Below, one piece after another: positions 1-8,884 of a stretch of 13,312 bases of DNA. Source of the DNA: Brachionus koreanus (taxonomy: Eukaryota; Rotifera; Eurotatoria; Ploima; Brachionidae); assembly GCA_016987375.1 (NCBI GenBank), contig PJRA01000401.1, positions 349,219-362,530 on the forward strand, given 5' to 3'. A program made the position numbers and the translations under genes. A model generated the notes under the pieces. That model searched no databases. It was given only the letters and a program-made list of their open reading frames with translations, and was not told where the DNA came from. Each line of letters opens with the position of its first letter. Position 1 is the stretch's first letter.

Positions 1-895
1 ATAAAAAGAAACGAACAAGACCAAGAAATATTTTTATTGTTTGATAATTATGACCCAGACAGTAACAATCAAAATCGTATTATGATATTCACTACTCAAA
101 AAAATCTCCAATTGTTAAGCACGTATCGTCATTGGCTATGTGATGGGACTTTCGACGCTGCTCCGACCATTTTCAAGCAACTTTTTTCAATTCATTTTAT
201 TAAAAACATGAAAAATTTGCCTTTGGTGTTTGCACTATTATCAGATAAATCACAAACATCATACACAAAAGTATTTGAAGTTCTGAAAAACAAATTATCT
301 GAATTACCAATAAGCGTGTCATGCGACTATGAATTAGCCATTATCAATTCCATAGAATCAGTATTTCCAGATGCATATATATTTGGTTGTTTTTTTCATT
401 TCAAAAAATCACTCTGGAGACATATTCAAGAAGAAGGTTTGGTTGTAGAATACTGCGACTTGTCAAATGAGCACAACCAAGTACGTTTATACTAATCACA
501 TATACTAATATACTGCAAATTAGTTGCATGTCTTGCCTTTGTGCCACCCGATGATGATGTAATATGTAATTGAAACATCTGTTTTGCTAAAAAAGCAGGC
601 ACCTGTCAAATTAAGTAAATTGTATAAATATTTTGAAGACAATTGCATAGGAGCAAGAGAAAAAGGAAAGAGTTTGATGCGTAAAGAACCTAGATTTGAC
701 ATTGGACTATGGAATTGCTATTCAAGAACTAAATCTGGCTTACCTAGAACAGCCAACAATCTCGAAGGTTGGCATAATGCACTCCAGTCTTCAATCAGAA
801 CACATCCACATGTATTGAGCTTAATCGATAGCTTGAAACTGGAGCAATCGAACACAGAAAATTTAACATTAACTATCTTCTTTAATTTTATTTAA
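1..895 (+). pseudogene. MULE-type DNA transposase, decayed and 5'-truncated by the window edge
   Basis: This is a fragment of a Mutator-like (MULE, FLYWCH-associated) transposase, the enzyme that cuts and moves a class II DNA transposon in the nucleus. The reading frame is open from base 1 and carries the family hallmark CDGTF with the first catalytic Asp at 142-144, followed by QLFSIH and LPLVFALL. The second Asp lies in CDYE (325-327), and GCFFHFKKSLW follows. The block LAFVPPDD sits at 535-552 in the same frame. The NNLEGWHNAL motif with the likely catalytic Glu (764-766) sits in the +1-shifted frame that runs to 895. Two lesions separate the parts: an in-frame TAA at 493-495 within a short duplicated stretch, and a frameshift near 560-575. 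The protein stops soon after SLKLEQS, so the C-terminal part is also missing. The match rests on recognised family motifs. It is almost certainly inactive. No terminal inverted repeat was identified. Confidence 0.85.
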
Positions 896-908
896 AATTA
901 ACTATCTT

Positions 909-1000
909 CGAAATTATATTTTACGAAATCATTTGTCGAATTTATATTCTTGTCTAATTAATCCTTTCGAAAATTACCTTTACGAAATTTACTTGTCGAA
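909..1000. repeat. Degenerate direct repeat pair (CGAAA...TGTCGAA)
   Basis: Two related units of 32 and 33 bases lie at 909-940 and 968-1000. Both begin CGAAA, contain TTTACGAAAT and end TTGTCGAA. They are about 59 bases apart and differ at only a few positions. They lie just past the decayed MULE transposase and may be part of the same element's 3' non-coding end, or of another transposon. I do not recognise the family. Confidence 0.55.
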
Positions 1001-1309
1001 AGAACGCAGATTCTTAAAAGCTTATAAACAAAAATAAATAATCCTCAAGGTCTAAAGCACTTTCGCAATGCTAAAAAAATATTTTTGTTTTTCTTAATTT
1101 AATTAAAGTGTTTTTTCATTAATAATATTAGACGATACATTTTTATTCTATAATAATTATTTAATCAAAAATTATAAAAAATCTTACTTTTTTTGAAATG
1201 AACAAATGTTTAATTAACAAATAATTTTTTTTTAAATTAATGACATATTATCAGAAATTTAACTGATTATTTTTTTGTTTAATTTCGGATAATTTGTCAG
1301 CACAAATAT
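1001..1309. other. AT-rich intergenic stretch
   Basis: This stretch contains homopolymer A and T runs and no convincing ORF, tRNA or structured RNA. A short imperfect inverted repeat (ATCAG at 1250-1254 against CTGAT at 1263-1267) is the only local structure seen and is weak. It separates the MULE remnant from the LTR-like block. Confidence 0.6.
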
Positions 1310-1528
1310 TGTTGTAGCGCGCCTAACTGCTTGCCATTAGCTCCTTAAATATTATTTGTTATTATATTGTTGCTAAGAGTTTATTATTCTATTTAATTAG
1401 CGCCAAGGAGTAATCAAACATAATATAAAAGAGAATAAGAAAAAGCTAAGGATGTATCTTTTGAGCGAGTTAAATAAAGCATTTTTCAAGGACTTTATCT
1501 TTTATTCAATCCTATTTTTGTGCTAACA
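1310..1528 (+). repeat. Candidate retrotransposon LTR (single copy)
   Basis: The block begins TGTTGTAG and ends TGCTAACA, giving the TG...CA ends and short inverted termini (TGTT/AACA) typical of LTRs. Inside, in the expected order, are a TATA box (TATAAAAG, 1424-1431) and a polyadenylation signal (AATAAA, 1473-1478), followed by a T-rich stretch. It is less AT-rich at its left end (GCGCGCC) than its surroundings. The adjoining gag remnant in the same orientation supports the reading. Against it, no second copy exists in the window, no primer-binding site follows the right end, and the gag ATG comes only one base after it. It could instead be an ordinary promoter or 5' leader of a retrotransposon. 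Confidence 0.4.
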
Positions 1529-1529
1529 A

Positions 1530-2180
1530 ATGTCAACCAAACGTGGAAGACCAACCACCCGGCAACAATTTGGTGCCAAACGGGAGGAACAGTCAACTTC
1601 AGCTGCTGCCAAAAAAATACGAATGGTTGACGCGCCGCCTGTCGTTCCATATCCAAAAGCTATTTGTTTACCACCGCATATTTCAATGCGAACGTTTGCG
1701 GGGAGTGAAGAAGAAGATTTAGGGTTAGGGTTGATTTGAGCACGACAATTGATTGATAGTCTTCCTCCTAACCAAATAGACTCATGTGTAGAGATCATAC
1801 ACGAATTAAAACAGATGTTCGACAACCAAACACCTGACAAGCAGCTCTTGGAGCTCAGCAAGATTAAAATGAAGCCTGATGAAGATATCAACTTGTTTGG
1901 CCTTAAAAACAAAGCCATGGTCCAAAAGACTTATCAAGGTCTGGATATCGCTAACTGGGAAAGACTCAGCGTCTCATATTTTATTGGAGCTCTTGAACCT
2001 GAGATTGGGAAGCGCGTAAGAGGGCGTAATCCAGTCAACATGGCCAAGGCTCTCAAATATACTAAGCAATACGAGCTAGAAGGTATTGGTAAAGTTGCAA
2101 CCAAGGACAAAAAAGATAAGCTGATGGTTGCGTCCCAAAATGACCAAAAAACGAAACAAGAACATGTGACTTTAAATTAA
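1530..2180 (+). pseudogene. Decayed LTR-retrotransposon Gag remnant
   Basis: One frame runs from ATG 1530 to TAA 2178-2180 with a single in-frame TGA at 1737-1739. The N-terminal part (about 69 codons) is basic and Gln/Ser-rich and ends around MRTFAGSEEEDL. The part after the stop (about 146 codons) has the pattern of the C-terminal half of retrotransposon Gag capsid: LPPNQIDS, then KQMFD, then a helix reading IKMKPDEDINLFGLKNKAM, then WERLSVSYFIGALEPEIG. Gag normally has a longer stretch between these two parts, so an internal deletion is likely. The junction carries TTAGGG units. No zinc knuckle, protease, reverse transcriptase or integrase follows; the frame ends in a (TAA)n tract. The assignment to Gypsy-type Gag is by pattern, not by search. 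Confidence 0.65.
1719..1733 (+). repeat. Telomere-like TTAGGG repeat inside gag remnant
   Basis: Two exact TTAGGG units followed by TTG lie exactly where the gag reading frame loses its expected middle part, a few bases before the in-frame TGA. TTAGGG is the telomere repeat of most animals, but it is not known from this sequence that the host uses it. Confidence 0.6.
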
Positions 2181-2182
2181 TA

Positions 2183-2220
<38 letters not shown>

Positions 2221-2226
2221 TAATAA
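2181..2226. repeat. (TAA)n microsatellite
   Basis: A run of about a dozen TAA/ATA units, broken once by AACAA near the end, starts directly after the gag stop codon. It may be a simple microsatellite, or the 3' tail left when an RNA was copied by non-LTR retrotransposon machinery. Confidence 0.9.
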
Positions 2227-3425
2227 ATATCTTTTATTAAAAACTTTTATCTATTTCTTTATTTTATTGTCTATTTTTAAATATCTGAATTCATAATAAA
2301 AAGCAAAAAAAAATCTAAATTCTGACAAAAAAAATTAATTGTTCATACGTAAAAGAGCGTCAAATGGAACTCCAATTTAGCAATACACTTTTAGCATATC
2401 ATCGAATGTATTTGGAAACATAAAAATGATAAAAATTAATTATTTAGAACGAAACCTATAAGGTGCCTATAAATTCTATCTGTAAAACAAATAGCTCCAA
2501 ATTTCGTTAATGTTATGTTTTGGTACAAAAGTGCATTTAACATTTGACTGAATAGATTGCTAAAAATGATTGATTTTTAGAATTTGATAAATTATCAATG
2601 GTCTAAATCGATAAAAAATTTTTAAAAATGATGCTTGATTTGGCATAATTTGAATTAGCTGTTTTGAAAAGAAAAAATTCAACCAATTTTGATTAAATTT
2701 ATATTTTTTTAATTTGTTGTTTATTTTGTTGTTTATTGATTAATTTAATACGAAAAAAAATTAAAATATTTACAAAAAATACTAATAATAGTTAATAAGT
2801 TTTGCTTTTCTAAAAAAAAAAAAAACTAAATCTAAAATAAAATTATAAAGAAACGTAACAATAATAATAATATTTAGTTTAAATTTCGATAACAAGTTTA
2901 TTTTCAAAATTTTTAAAATATAAGTAAAATTAAACAAAAATAATAAAATAAAATCGGTAATGGATTAATTGTTAATGCACAAACAAATGACAGTTTTCAC
3001 AAAAAATATATCTTTATTTCTTTTTTTCTTTTAATAGGGAAAAAAGTGAAAAAAAGAAATTAACATTTCTGTTCTAATAAGATATTTAGAAAAATGCTGA
3101 AACACTATTATGAGTGTATTTTTTAGAACGAACAAAAAATAAAGTATTAGCTTAGTTTATTAATAAATATATAACATCGAATAAAGATAAGTAAACCATT
3201 AACTTTATTTTAAATTAGACAAAAAAAAATCAAAAAAAAAAAAAAAAAAAACAATCATGAACAATTATCGATAGCAAAACAAGCAAAAAAATAAACTAAA
3301 ACTAAATACAAATTTTGTGTATAACCTCGACCCGACGACTCAAACATTCAACCATCTTAACCAAATGGAGCAATCAAACAATCAACTAACCAATCCAGTG
3401 TAGCAGTAAACATGATATTCTAAAT
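2227..3425. other. AT-rich intergenic region with probable 3' UTR of the BET gene
   Basis: No ORF of interest, tRNA or clear structured RNA is seen. The part from about 2340 to 2600 is slightly more complex in sequence but is not recognised. The right part should hold the 3' untranslated region of the - strand BET gene that stops at 3426. Several TTTATT hexamers (AATAAA on the - strand) occur, one at 3204-3209 about 220 bases past the stop. A long A-run spans about 3231-3250. Which signal is used cannot be told from sequence. Confidence 0.5.
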
Positions 3426-5794
3426 TCATTGTTGTGGCATTAGATTTTGTTCGAATTGTTCAAATAGCTGATGTTGCTCACTCATGTCTATTTTACCGGC
3501 TGCTTCTTCACGTCTTTTTTTCTCTGCTTCGCGCATCTCTTGTATTGACATTTGTCTTGATTTATTAGCCTCACTACCACATGAATTGCTAGCACTAGTG
3601 TGTATTAGCTCGTTATTTTGACATTTTGTATTAACATCGCTATTGCTTGTTGTACTTGGTGTTGGTGTTGACTGTGATAGTGTTGATGTTTGTTGTGGTG
3701 GTGGTGGTGGTATTGGTGGAGGCGATAACGAAGAATTAGGTGAACGGCCACTAATACTGTTCTCTTGTTTATTTTCCGAAATGGGCATATTTTCTTGTTC
3801 GTTCGTTTGTTCACTACTATTTTCGGTCTTTGTCTCTTCTTTCTGACGTTGTTCTTTTAGACGTCGTTCTTTTTCAACCAATTGCATTTTATATTTTTGA
3901 AATGAATCACCAGCAATATTTATTGTATTTACACTAATAGTCGATTTATTTTCCTGTATATTTTTTAATTGAGACCATGATCCTGTTGGTATGCTGTTGA
4001 GTAATTTTCTACTATTAGGATCATTTTGATTTTTTTGTTCTTGATTAGATAATGATGTTGATATTGGTTTAGATTCGTTCTCTTTTTCTTTTAACACATT
4101 ATCATTTTCTTGATTTTTGTTGTTATTATTATTATTATTATTAGAAGTAGCGGTGGTGGTGGTGGTAGTAGTAGTAGTAGGAGGAGGAGGAGGAGAAGTT
4201 GTTGATGTAGTGTTGGTAGTAGTTATTGTATTGAGGTTGTTAACTTTGATATTATCTTCCCCCTTCTTGTCATCATAATCTTCATCGTCATCGTCATCAT
4301 CATCATCTCCTAGAAAAAATTTTGCACCTTTATTTACACCATCTCTATGTGTACTATTTTGACTAGATGAATCATTTTGATTCAATTGAGCATTTCCGTT
4401 TAAAGTTTGAGGTGTATTGGTCGGTGTTAAAGGTGTCTGCTTTGCAACAGAGTTTTGTCTAGCAATATTATTGTTATTAATCGAAGCAAATGGATTTGTT
4501 GGAGTAAGAAGTTTTTGTTGTGGTAAAAGAAGTGGTGTATTTGGCTTGATTAATGGATTATTGGCCAATGATGGCTTAGACGAAAGACTAGCGAGCTGTG
4601 TTTGTTTTTGATTGTTAATTTCTTGTTGTTTATTTTTATCTTTAGCTTTATCTTTATTGTTTGTGTCCATTTCGGAATCAGATGAATCTGAACCAGATGA
4701 TGAAGAAGACGAGCCTGATGAAGATGAATCATCATCGTCATCATCGTCCGAACTACTTGAGTCCGAACTAGAATCAGATAAATTATTCGAATCTTTTTTA
4801 TTTTGAGTATTTTGTTGCTGTTGTTGTTGTTGATGTTGTTGATTTGATTGATTTAAAATTTGATTACTATTACTATTACTTGTATTATTAGTTATTTGTT
4901 TTGACGTTTCTAATGAATTCGACTTGTTCTTATTTGTTTTTTTACTCGAAGACAATTCTCGCTGTATTTGGCCTAGCTTTCTTTCAATTTCTTCTTTTTT
5001 ATTCAAATCAGTACTATTTGTGATAGGAGCATTGGCTGATTCTGTTGTTGAATTGTTAGTACCAACATTTAGTTGTGTATTATTTGGTCCATTTGATTGA
5101 CTTGGTTGTTGTCGTTTAGTATACGGTTTACGTGGTTTCTTGTTTACACTTGATGAATTTAATTTATTTGCTTGTATAAATAGAGCATATGAATTGTTAT
5201 TATTTAGTACAGAACTAACATACAATTCCAATTCTCGAAGAGTGCTTTGTTTTAGTGTTTCGAAATCGATCTCGATCTCGTCAGGATTTGAATCTCGTAG
5301 AGAAGGCTCACGTGCTTGTATTATTTGAACAACTTTGCCCAAACGTTCGCCAGGCAATTTGTTAATGTCAATGCTTAGTTGACGTTTTTCGTCATAAGTC
5401 ATTGCTGATTGATTTAAATTTAATAAAGGACTACTAATTGATTCATCTTGTTTCGTAATCGTAATATCAACATCCTGTTCGGTTTGTTTTGGTTTGTTAG
5501 CTCGTTGCTTTTTAACAGGTGTACTCTGTGGAGTCGATGTGGCACTTGATACTAAAGCTTGTGATTGTTGTTGAATTAGCATTTGTTGCTGTTGTTGTTG
5601 TTGTTGTTGTTGCTGAAAAAAAGCTGAAGCAAAAGCCATATTGGCCGCGGTTACTGTAGCTGAGTTATGCTGATTATTTGACTGCGTTTGTTGTTGTACA
5701 CCGGGTTTTGTTTTAGTCGACTTTGAATGCTGCTGCTGCTGCTGCTGATGATGATGATGATGGTGATTCTGTTGTTGTTGCTGTTGCTGAAGTA

Positions 5795-5825
<31 letters not shown>

Positions 5826-8180
5826 TAAAGTTTGTAATAGTAATTGTTGCTGATGATTGGCATTTGGTGATATTTGATTTGTATTATTAGATTGTTTGTT
5901 TGTCTTGGAGGGAGTTTTAGATTTTTGTTGTTGTGATATTAGACTGTTATTGAGCATAGCACCGGGTGCCGGAGCTGCATTGTTAATGCATACTGAACTA
6001 GCTGAATGAGGTGTAGACAAATGTTTTGTCTGATGATTATGTTGATTATGCTGATACTGCTGTTGATACTGTTGTTTGTCTGATGTTTGTAATGAACAAG
6101 ATTGCTTTTTCTTTTTTTTCTTGCGTTGTTTTTTTTGTGTTAAAATGGCCAATTGATTATTTATTTGTTGTAATTGTTCTTGCAACTGTCTCATTTGACG
6201 TTCATAATCGGAATCTTCGGAATCTGACGAAGCACTTGATGATTCTGAATCACTTGGATTATTATTTATATTATTATTAATATTATTATTTATTGACATC
6301 ATAATCACATCACTAGAACCATTATTGGCAATATTATCAGATGTGTCATTGCGTGATTTTTTTTTCGCTACCGATTGAAGACTTGACGTACTTGGCTTTC
6401 GTTTTGGTGTATTATGAACAATTTTAGACGTTGTTTTGTTCAACGAATTTGGTGTTGTGTTTTTAATCGATAGAGCAGGACTAGTTGTATTTGATTTTGA
6501 TTGTATCGATTGATTTGAATCACGACGTTTAACAAGCTTATTTGTTACCGATTGGGATGCTGTTAAATGTGATGGAGCAGGTGTTGGTTTTGGCATTTTG
6601 CCAAAGCGTATTTCAAATGCATCTTCCAAACGCTTAGCCATGTAAACGACATCTGAATCGGGTGGATTGTATCGATAACAATTCGTAAATATTAGACGCA
6701 TGTCTGATGCAAAATCGGTCGGTGTTGCATATTCTTTTTGTTCTAGTTTACGTTTTACAGTACTCATGTCCATTGGATGGGTAATTATGTCATAATAATC
6801 GACCAAACCAAGTCCTTTTACATCAACTGGTTTATAAAACGGCCAAGCGTATTCCAAATGGCGTTTTGAAAATAGCTCTTTTAACAATTGATTGCAATAT
6901 TTTAACTGTGATGTATTGACTGATGACGATATTGCTGGGATTGATGATGAATTGACATTATTATTATTATTGTTGTTTAAATTTGCTGTTGTGGTTGTAT
7001 TTATAGATAATGGAGTGTTTAAATTTTGAGCATTATTATTATTATTATCACAAGATGATGAATTTATGTTTGCTGAAATATCGCTTGAAGTAGTTGTGTT
7101 TATTATGCCATTAATTTCATTTGAATCAACAATTTGATCATACTTTGGTTTTTTAATTTTACGGTTAGACTCGCGTCGAGTTTGTATCTGATTGTCGTAA
7201 TTGTTTATTATTGTTGTTGAATCAACATTTGAATCATATTCGTCTAAATGTTCACTTTTAATCGATTGAAGTTGATGTTGATTTGATTTGCGTTTTAGAT
7301 TGGCATCATTAAACGAATTTTCTTTAAACATTTCTATATGCTGATGTTGCTTAATGGACGGATCAATTTGGTCAATTTTATTGTTGGTATTCGTATTGGT
7401 ATTGGTGTTAGTGTTTATGCTGTTGTTGTTATTGTTGATAATGTTGTTTGACTTGGGTTTTGTATTTAATTGATTTAAATTATTGGCGAGATGAATTTGA
7501 TTGTTGTTTATGTTTATGTTAGTCGATGATTGAGACGAGCTGGGAGATGTGGACGAAGCGGCAGGTGCACATGAGTGAGAAGACGATCGAACAGAAATGT
7601 TAACCGGTGCAGAACTTGACGATGAGGAGGAGGAGGCGGCGGCAGAAGTCGACGTGGCTTCATTCGGAGATGTCGTATTTACAATCGAAGATCCTCCACC
7701 TGCCCCTGCTCCTGCGCCAGCAATTGTAGCTGTTGTCGTCTGAGAGTTTGACAATGAGTTCGCATTTAGCTCGTGTTCATTAGGCGGCATTGCAGCTATT
7801 TTTTGCAAGAATATTTTCTCAAGAGTTTGGGCCATTATAACCACATCTTCACCAGGTTTATTATATACATAACAATTGTTAAACATAAGATTTATGTCTT
7901 GGATGCACTCTTTACTCGATGTGTAATAGTTGGCTTCCAGACGATGCTTTATAGTACCAAGATCCATTGGATGCGTAATTATTCGATGATAGTCGGGCAA
8001 ATTCAAAGCCTCGGCATCGACCGGTTTTTGAAAAGGCCAAGAGAAATTGTGTTTCCACAACGCTTTGATCACATTTTGTTGTATAAATTTAAGTTGATTT
8101 GTTTGACGTCCGCGCTGATTTTCATGATTAAATTGTTGTTGCTGCGACACGCCATTTGACGATGACGACACTTTAGTCAT
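3426..8180 (-). CDS. brd4: BET family bromodomain protein, long isoform (BRD4 / fs(1)h type)
   Basis: This 1584-residue nuclear protein reads acetylated histone tails and should recruit elongation factors to chromatin. Bromodomain 1 covers about residues 25-135, with the WPF shelf at 48-50 and the acetyl-lysine-binding Asn at 107. Bromodomain 2 covers about 425-531, with WPF at 446-448 and Asn505. Both show the same WPF-to-Asn spacing as human BRD4. [12 protein letters not shown] (335-346) precedes bromodomain 2. A Ser/Asp patch and amphipathic helix (641-682), then a Lys run, match BET motif B and the basic region. The ET domain lies at about 927-992 ([18 protein letters not shown]). An acidic Ser/Asp tract follows at 1136-1172. 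The end carries GSWSQL (1400-1405), DSFQKYK (1425-1431) and [18 protein letters not shown] (1563-1580), the C-terminal motif of long BET isoforms that binds P-TEFb. Long Gln, Asn, Ser, Thr and His runs fill the linkers. The start is the first ATG after an in-frame TGA six bases upstream. No intron interrupts it. The BRD4 symbol is by analogy; invertebrates usually have a single BET gene. Confidence 0.95.
4130..4200 (-). repeat. Trinucleotide tracts coding Pro, Thr and Asn runs in the BET gene
   Basis: A stack of ATT, GGT/AGT and GGA triplets on the + strand reads on the - strand as runs of Pro (about 1330-1334), Thr (about 1335-1343) and Asn (about 1347-1354). It lies in the disordered linker before the C-terminal motif. 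Such tracts change length easily by slippage. Confidence 0.85.
5583..5840 (-). repeat. CAA/CAG tracts coding poly-Gln and poly-His in the BET gene
   Basis: Mixed CAA and CAG codons give Gln runs at residues 786-795 and 798-804, a six-residue His run at 806-811, a further Gln run at 812-817, and an eleven-residue Gln run at 856-866, just before the ET domain. Human BRD4 also has Gln- and His-rich disordered stretches, so the composition fits the family, but the length here is likely variable between individuals. Confidence 0.9.
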
Positions 8181-8241
8181 TATTCAAATATCTATCTAAT
8201 AATTAATAAGTACGTACGTGAGTCTTATGTGTTTCTTTATT

Positions 8242-8260
8242 TATATATATATATATATAT
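8242..8260. repeat. (TA)n microsatellite
   Basis: An uninterrupted 19-base TA alternation lies about 60 bases upstream of the BET start codon. Confidence 0.95.
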
Positions 8261-8445
8261 GTATATCTGTGTCTATTTATTTAAATAGTCTAAACAATTT
8301 TATTATCTTTTGTCTTAGTCGAGTATACATATATTTATATTAATTATATGTTGTTTAAAGGGTTAAACACAGATCAACTATTTCGTTAATTTTAAATGAA
8401 CTTGGACCAACGTGTATAGTCGTGTGTCTATCCGTGTCTATGTGA

Positions 8446-8461
8446 ATATATATATATATAT
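8446..8461. repeat. (AT)n microsatellite
   Basis: A short uninterrupted AT alternation, followed by further TATATG and TATG units to about 8482. Confidence 0.9.
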
Positions 8462-8750
8462 TAGTATATATGTATGTATGTTTATGTTAGTTTATGATTG
8501 TGAGTTATGATTCACTTTGTTTTGAAATTATTTTAGCCATTTAATGTATACACTGAACATTGTTATTGAGATTTTATGTGGCAATTATTTCTAAATTTTT
8601 GAGAAAAAGCTATAAATTAAGCGTGAGTTGTGTACGAGTAATAAATTAGTTGGTTAAAACGAAAATAATTTTCGAATGATTTTTAAAGAGGCCTAGTTAT
8701 GCTTGTGTGTGAGTGTTAAAGAGTTTGAAAGAGAATATGGCCTGGCGATG

Positions 8751-8826
8751 AAGAGAGAGAGAGAGAGAGCGAACTTGAAGAGAAATGGAGGAAGGAGGGT
8801 TAGAGAGAGAGAAAAGAGAGAGAGAG
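8751..8826. repeat. (GA)n polypurine tract
   Basis: A strongly purine-biased stretch contains nine AG units at 8752-8769 and two further GA runs within 8802-8826, with only a few pyrimidines between. On the BET-coding strand it reads as CT repeats. It lies 570 to 650 bases upstream of the BET start. GAGA repeats serve as binding sites for GAGA-type factors in insect promoters; that role here is inference. Confidence 0.9.
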
Positions 8827-8884
8827 CAATACAATGAAAGAAAAACTGAAAAAAATCTAAACTTAACTAGGCTTACGTTAGAAA

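Larger units (their letters stand above)
8181..8884 (-). promoter_or_regulatory. Upstream region / 5' UTR of the BET gene, microsatellite-rich
   Basis: This is the DNA directly upstream of the - strand BET start codon. It contains two AT microsatellites (8242-8260 and 8446-8461), TATG-type short repeats around 8470-8482, and a long GA-rich tract (8751-8826). Core promoter and transcription start cannot be placed from sequence alone. A 5' UTR intron is possible and cannot be excluded. Confidence 0.4.

Noticed and set aside
481..523. Possible 43-bp intron in the MULE transposase (GTACGT donor, two TACTAAT branch-like motifs, TTAG acceptor)
   Set aside because: The signals are good, but splicing shifts the frame away from the conserved LAFVPPDD block, which lies in the same frame as the upstream exon. 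A stop would follow at 560. Decay explains the sequence better.
1719..1733. Chromosome end at the TTAGGG units
   Set aside because: Only two units are present and ordinary genes lie on both sides, so this is at most an internal scar.
1523..1918. 131-codon - strand ORF opposite the gag remnant
   Set aside because: The + strand in the same place carries recognisable Gag sequence; the antisense frame has no recognisable features.
4550..5863. - strand alternative-frame ORFs within the BET gene
   Set aside because: They arise from out-of-frame reading of trinucleotide repeats, giving poly-Asn, poly-Ser or Met/Thr-rich products.
6026..6280. + strand ORFs antisense to the BET gene (also 3643-3846, 4417-4806, 7773-8159)
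   Set aside because: They are shadows of the BET coding sequence and its triplet repeats, with no domain of their own.
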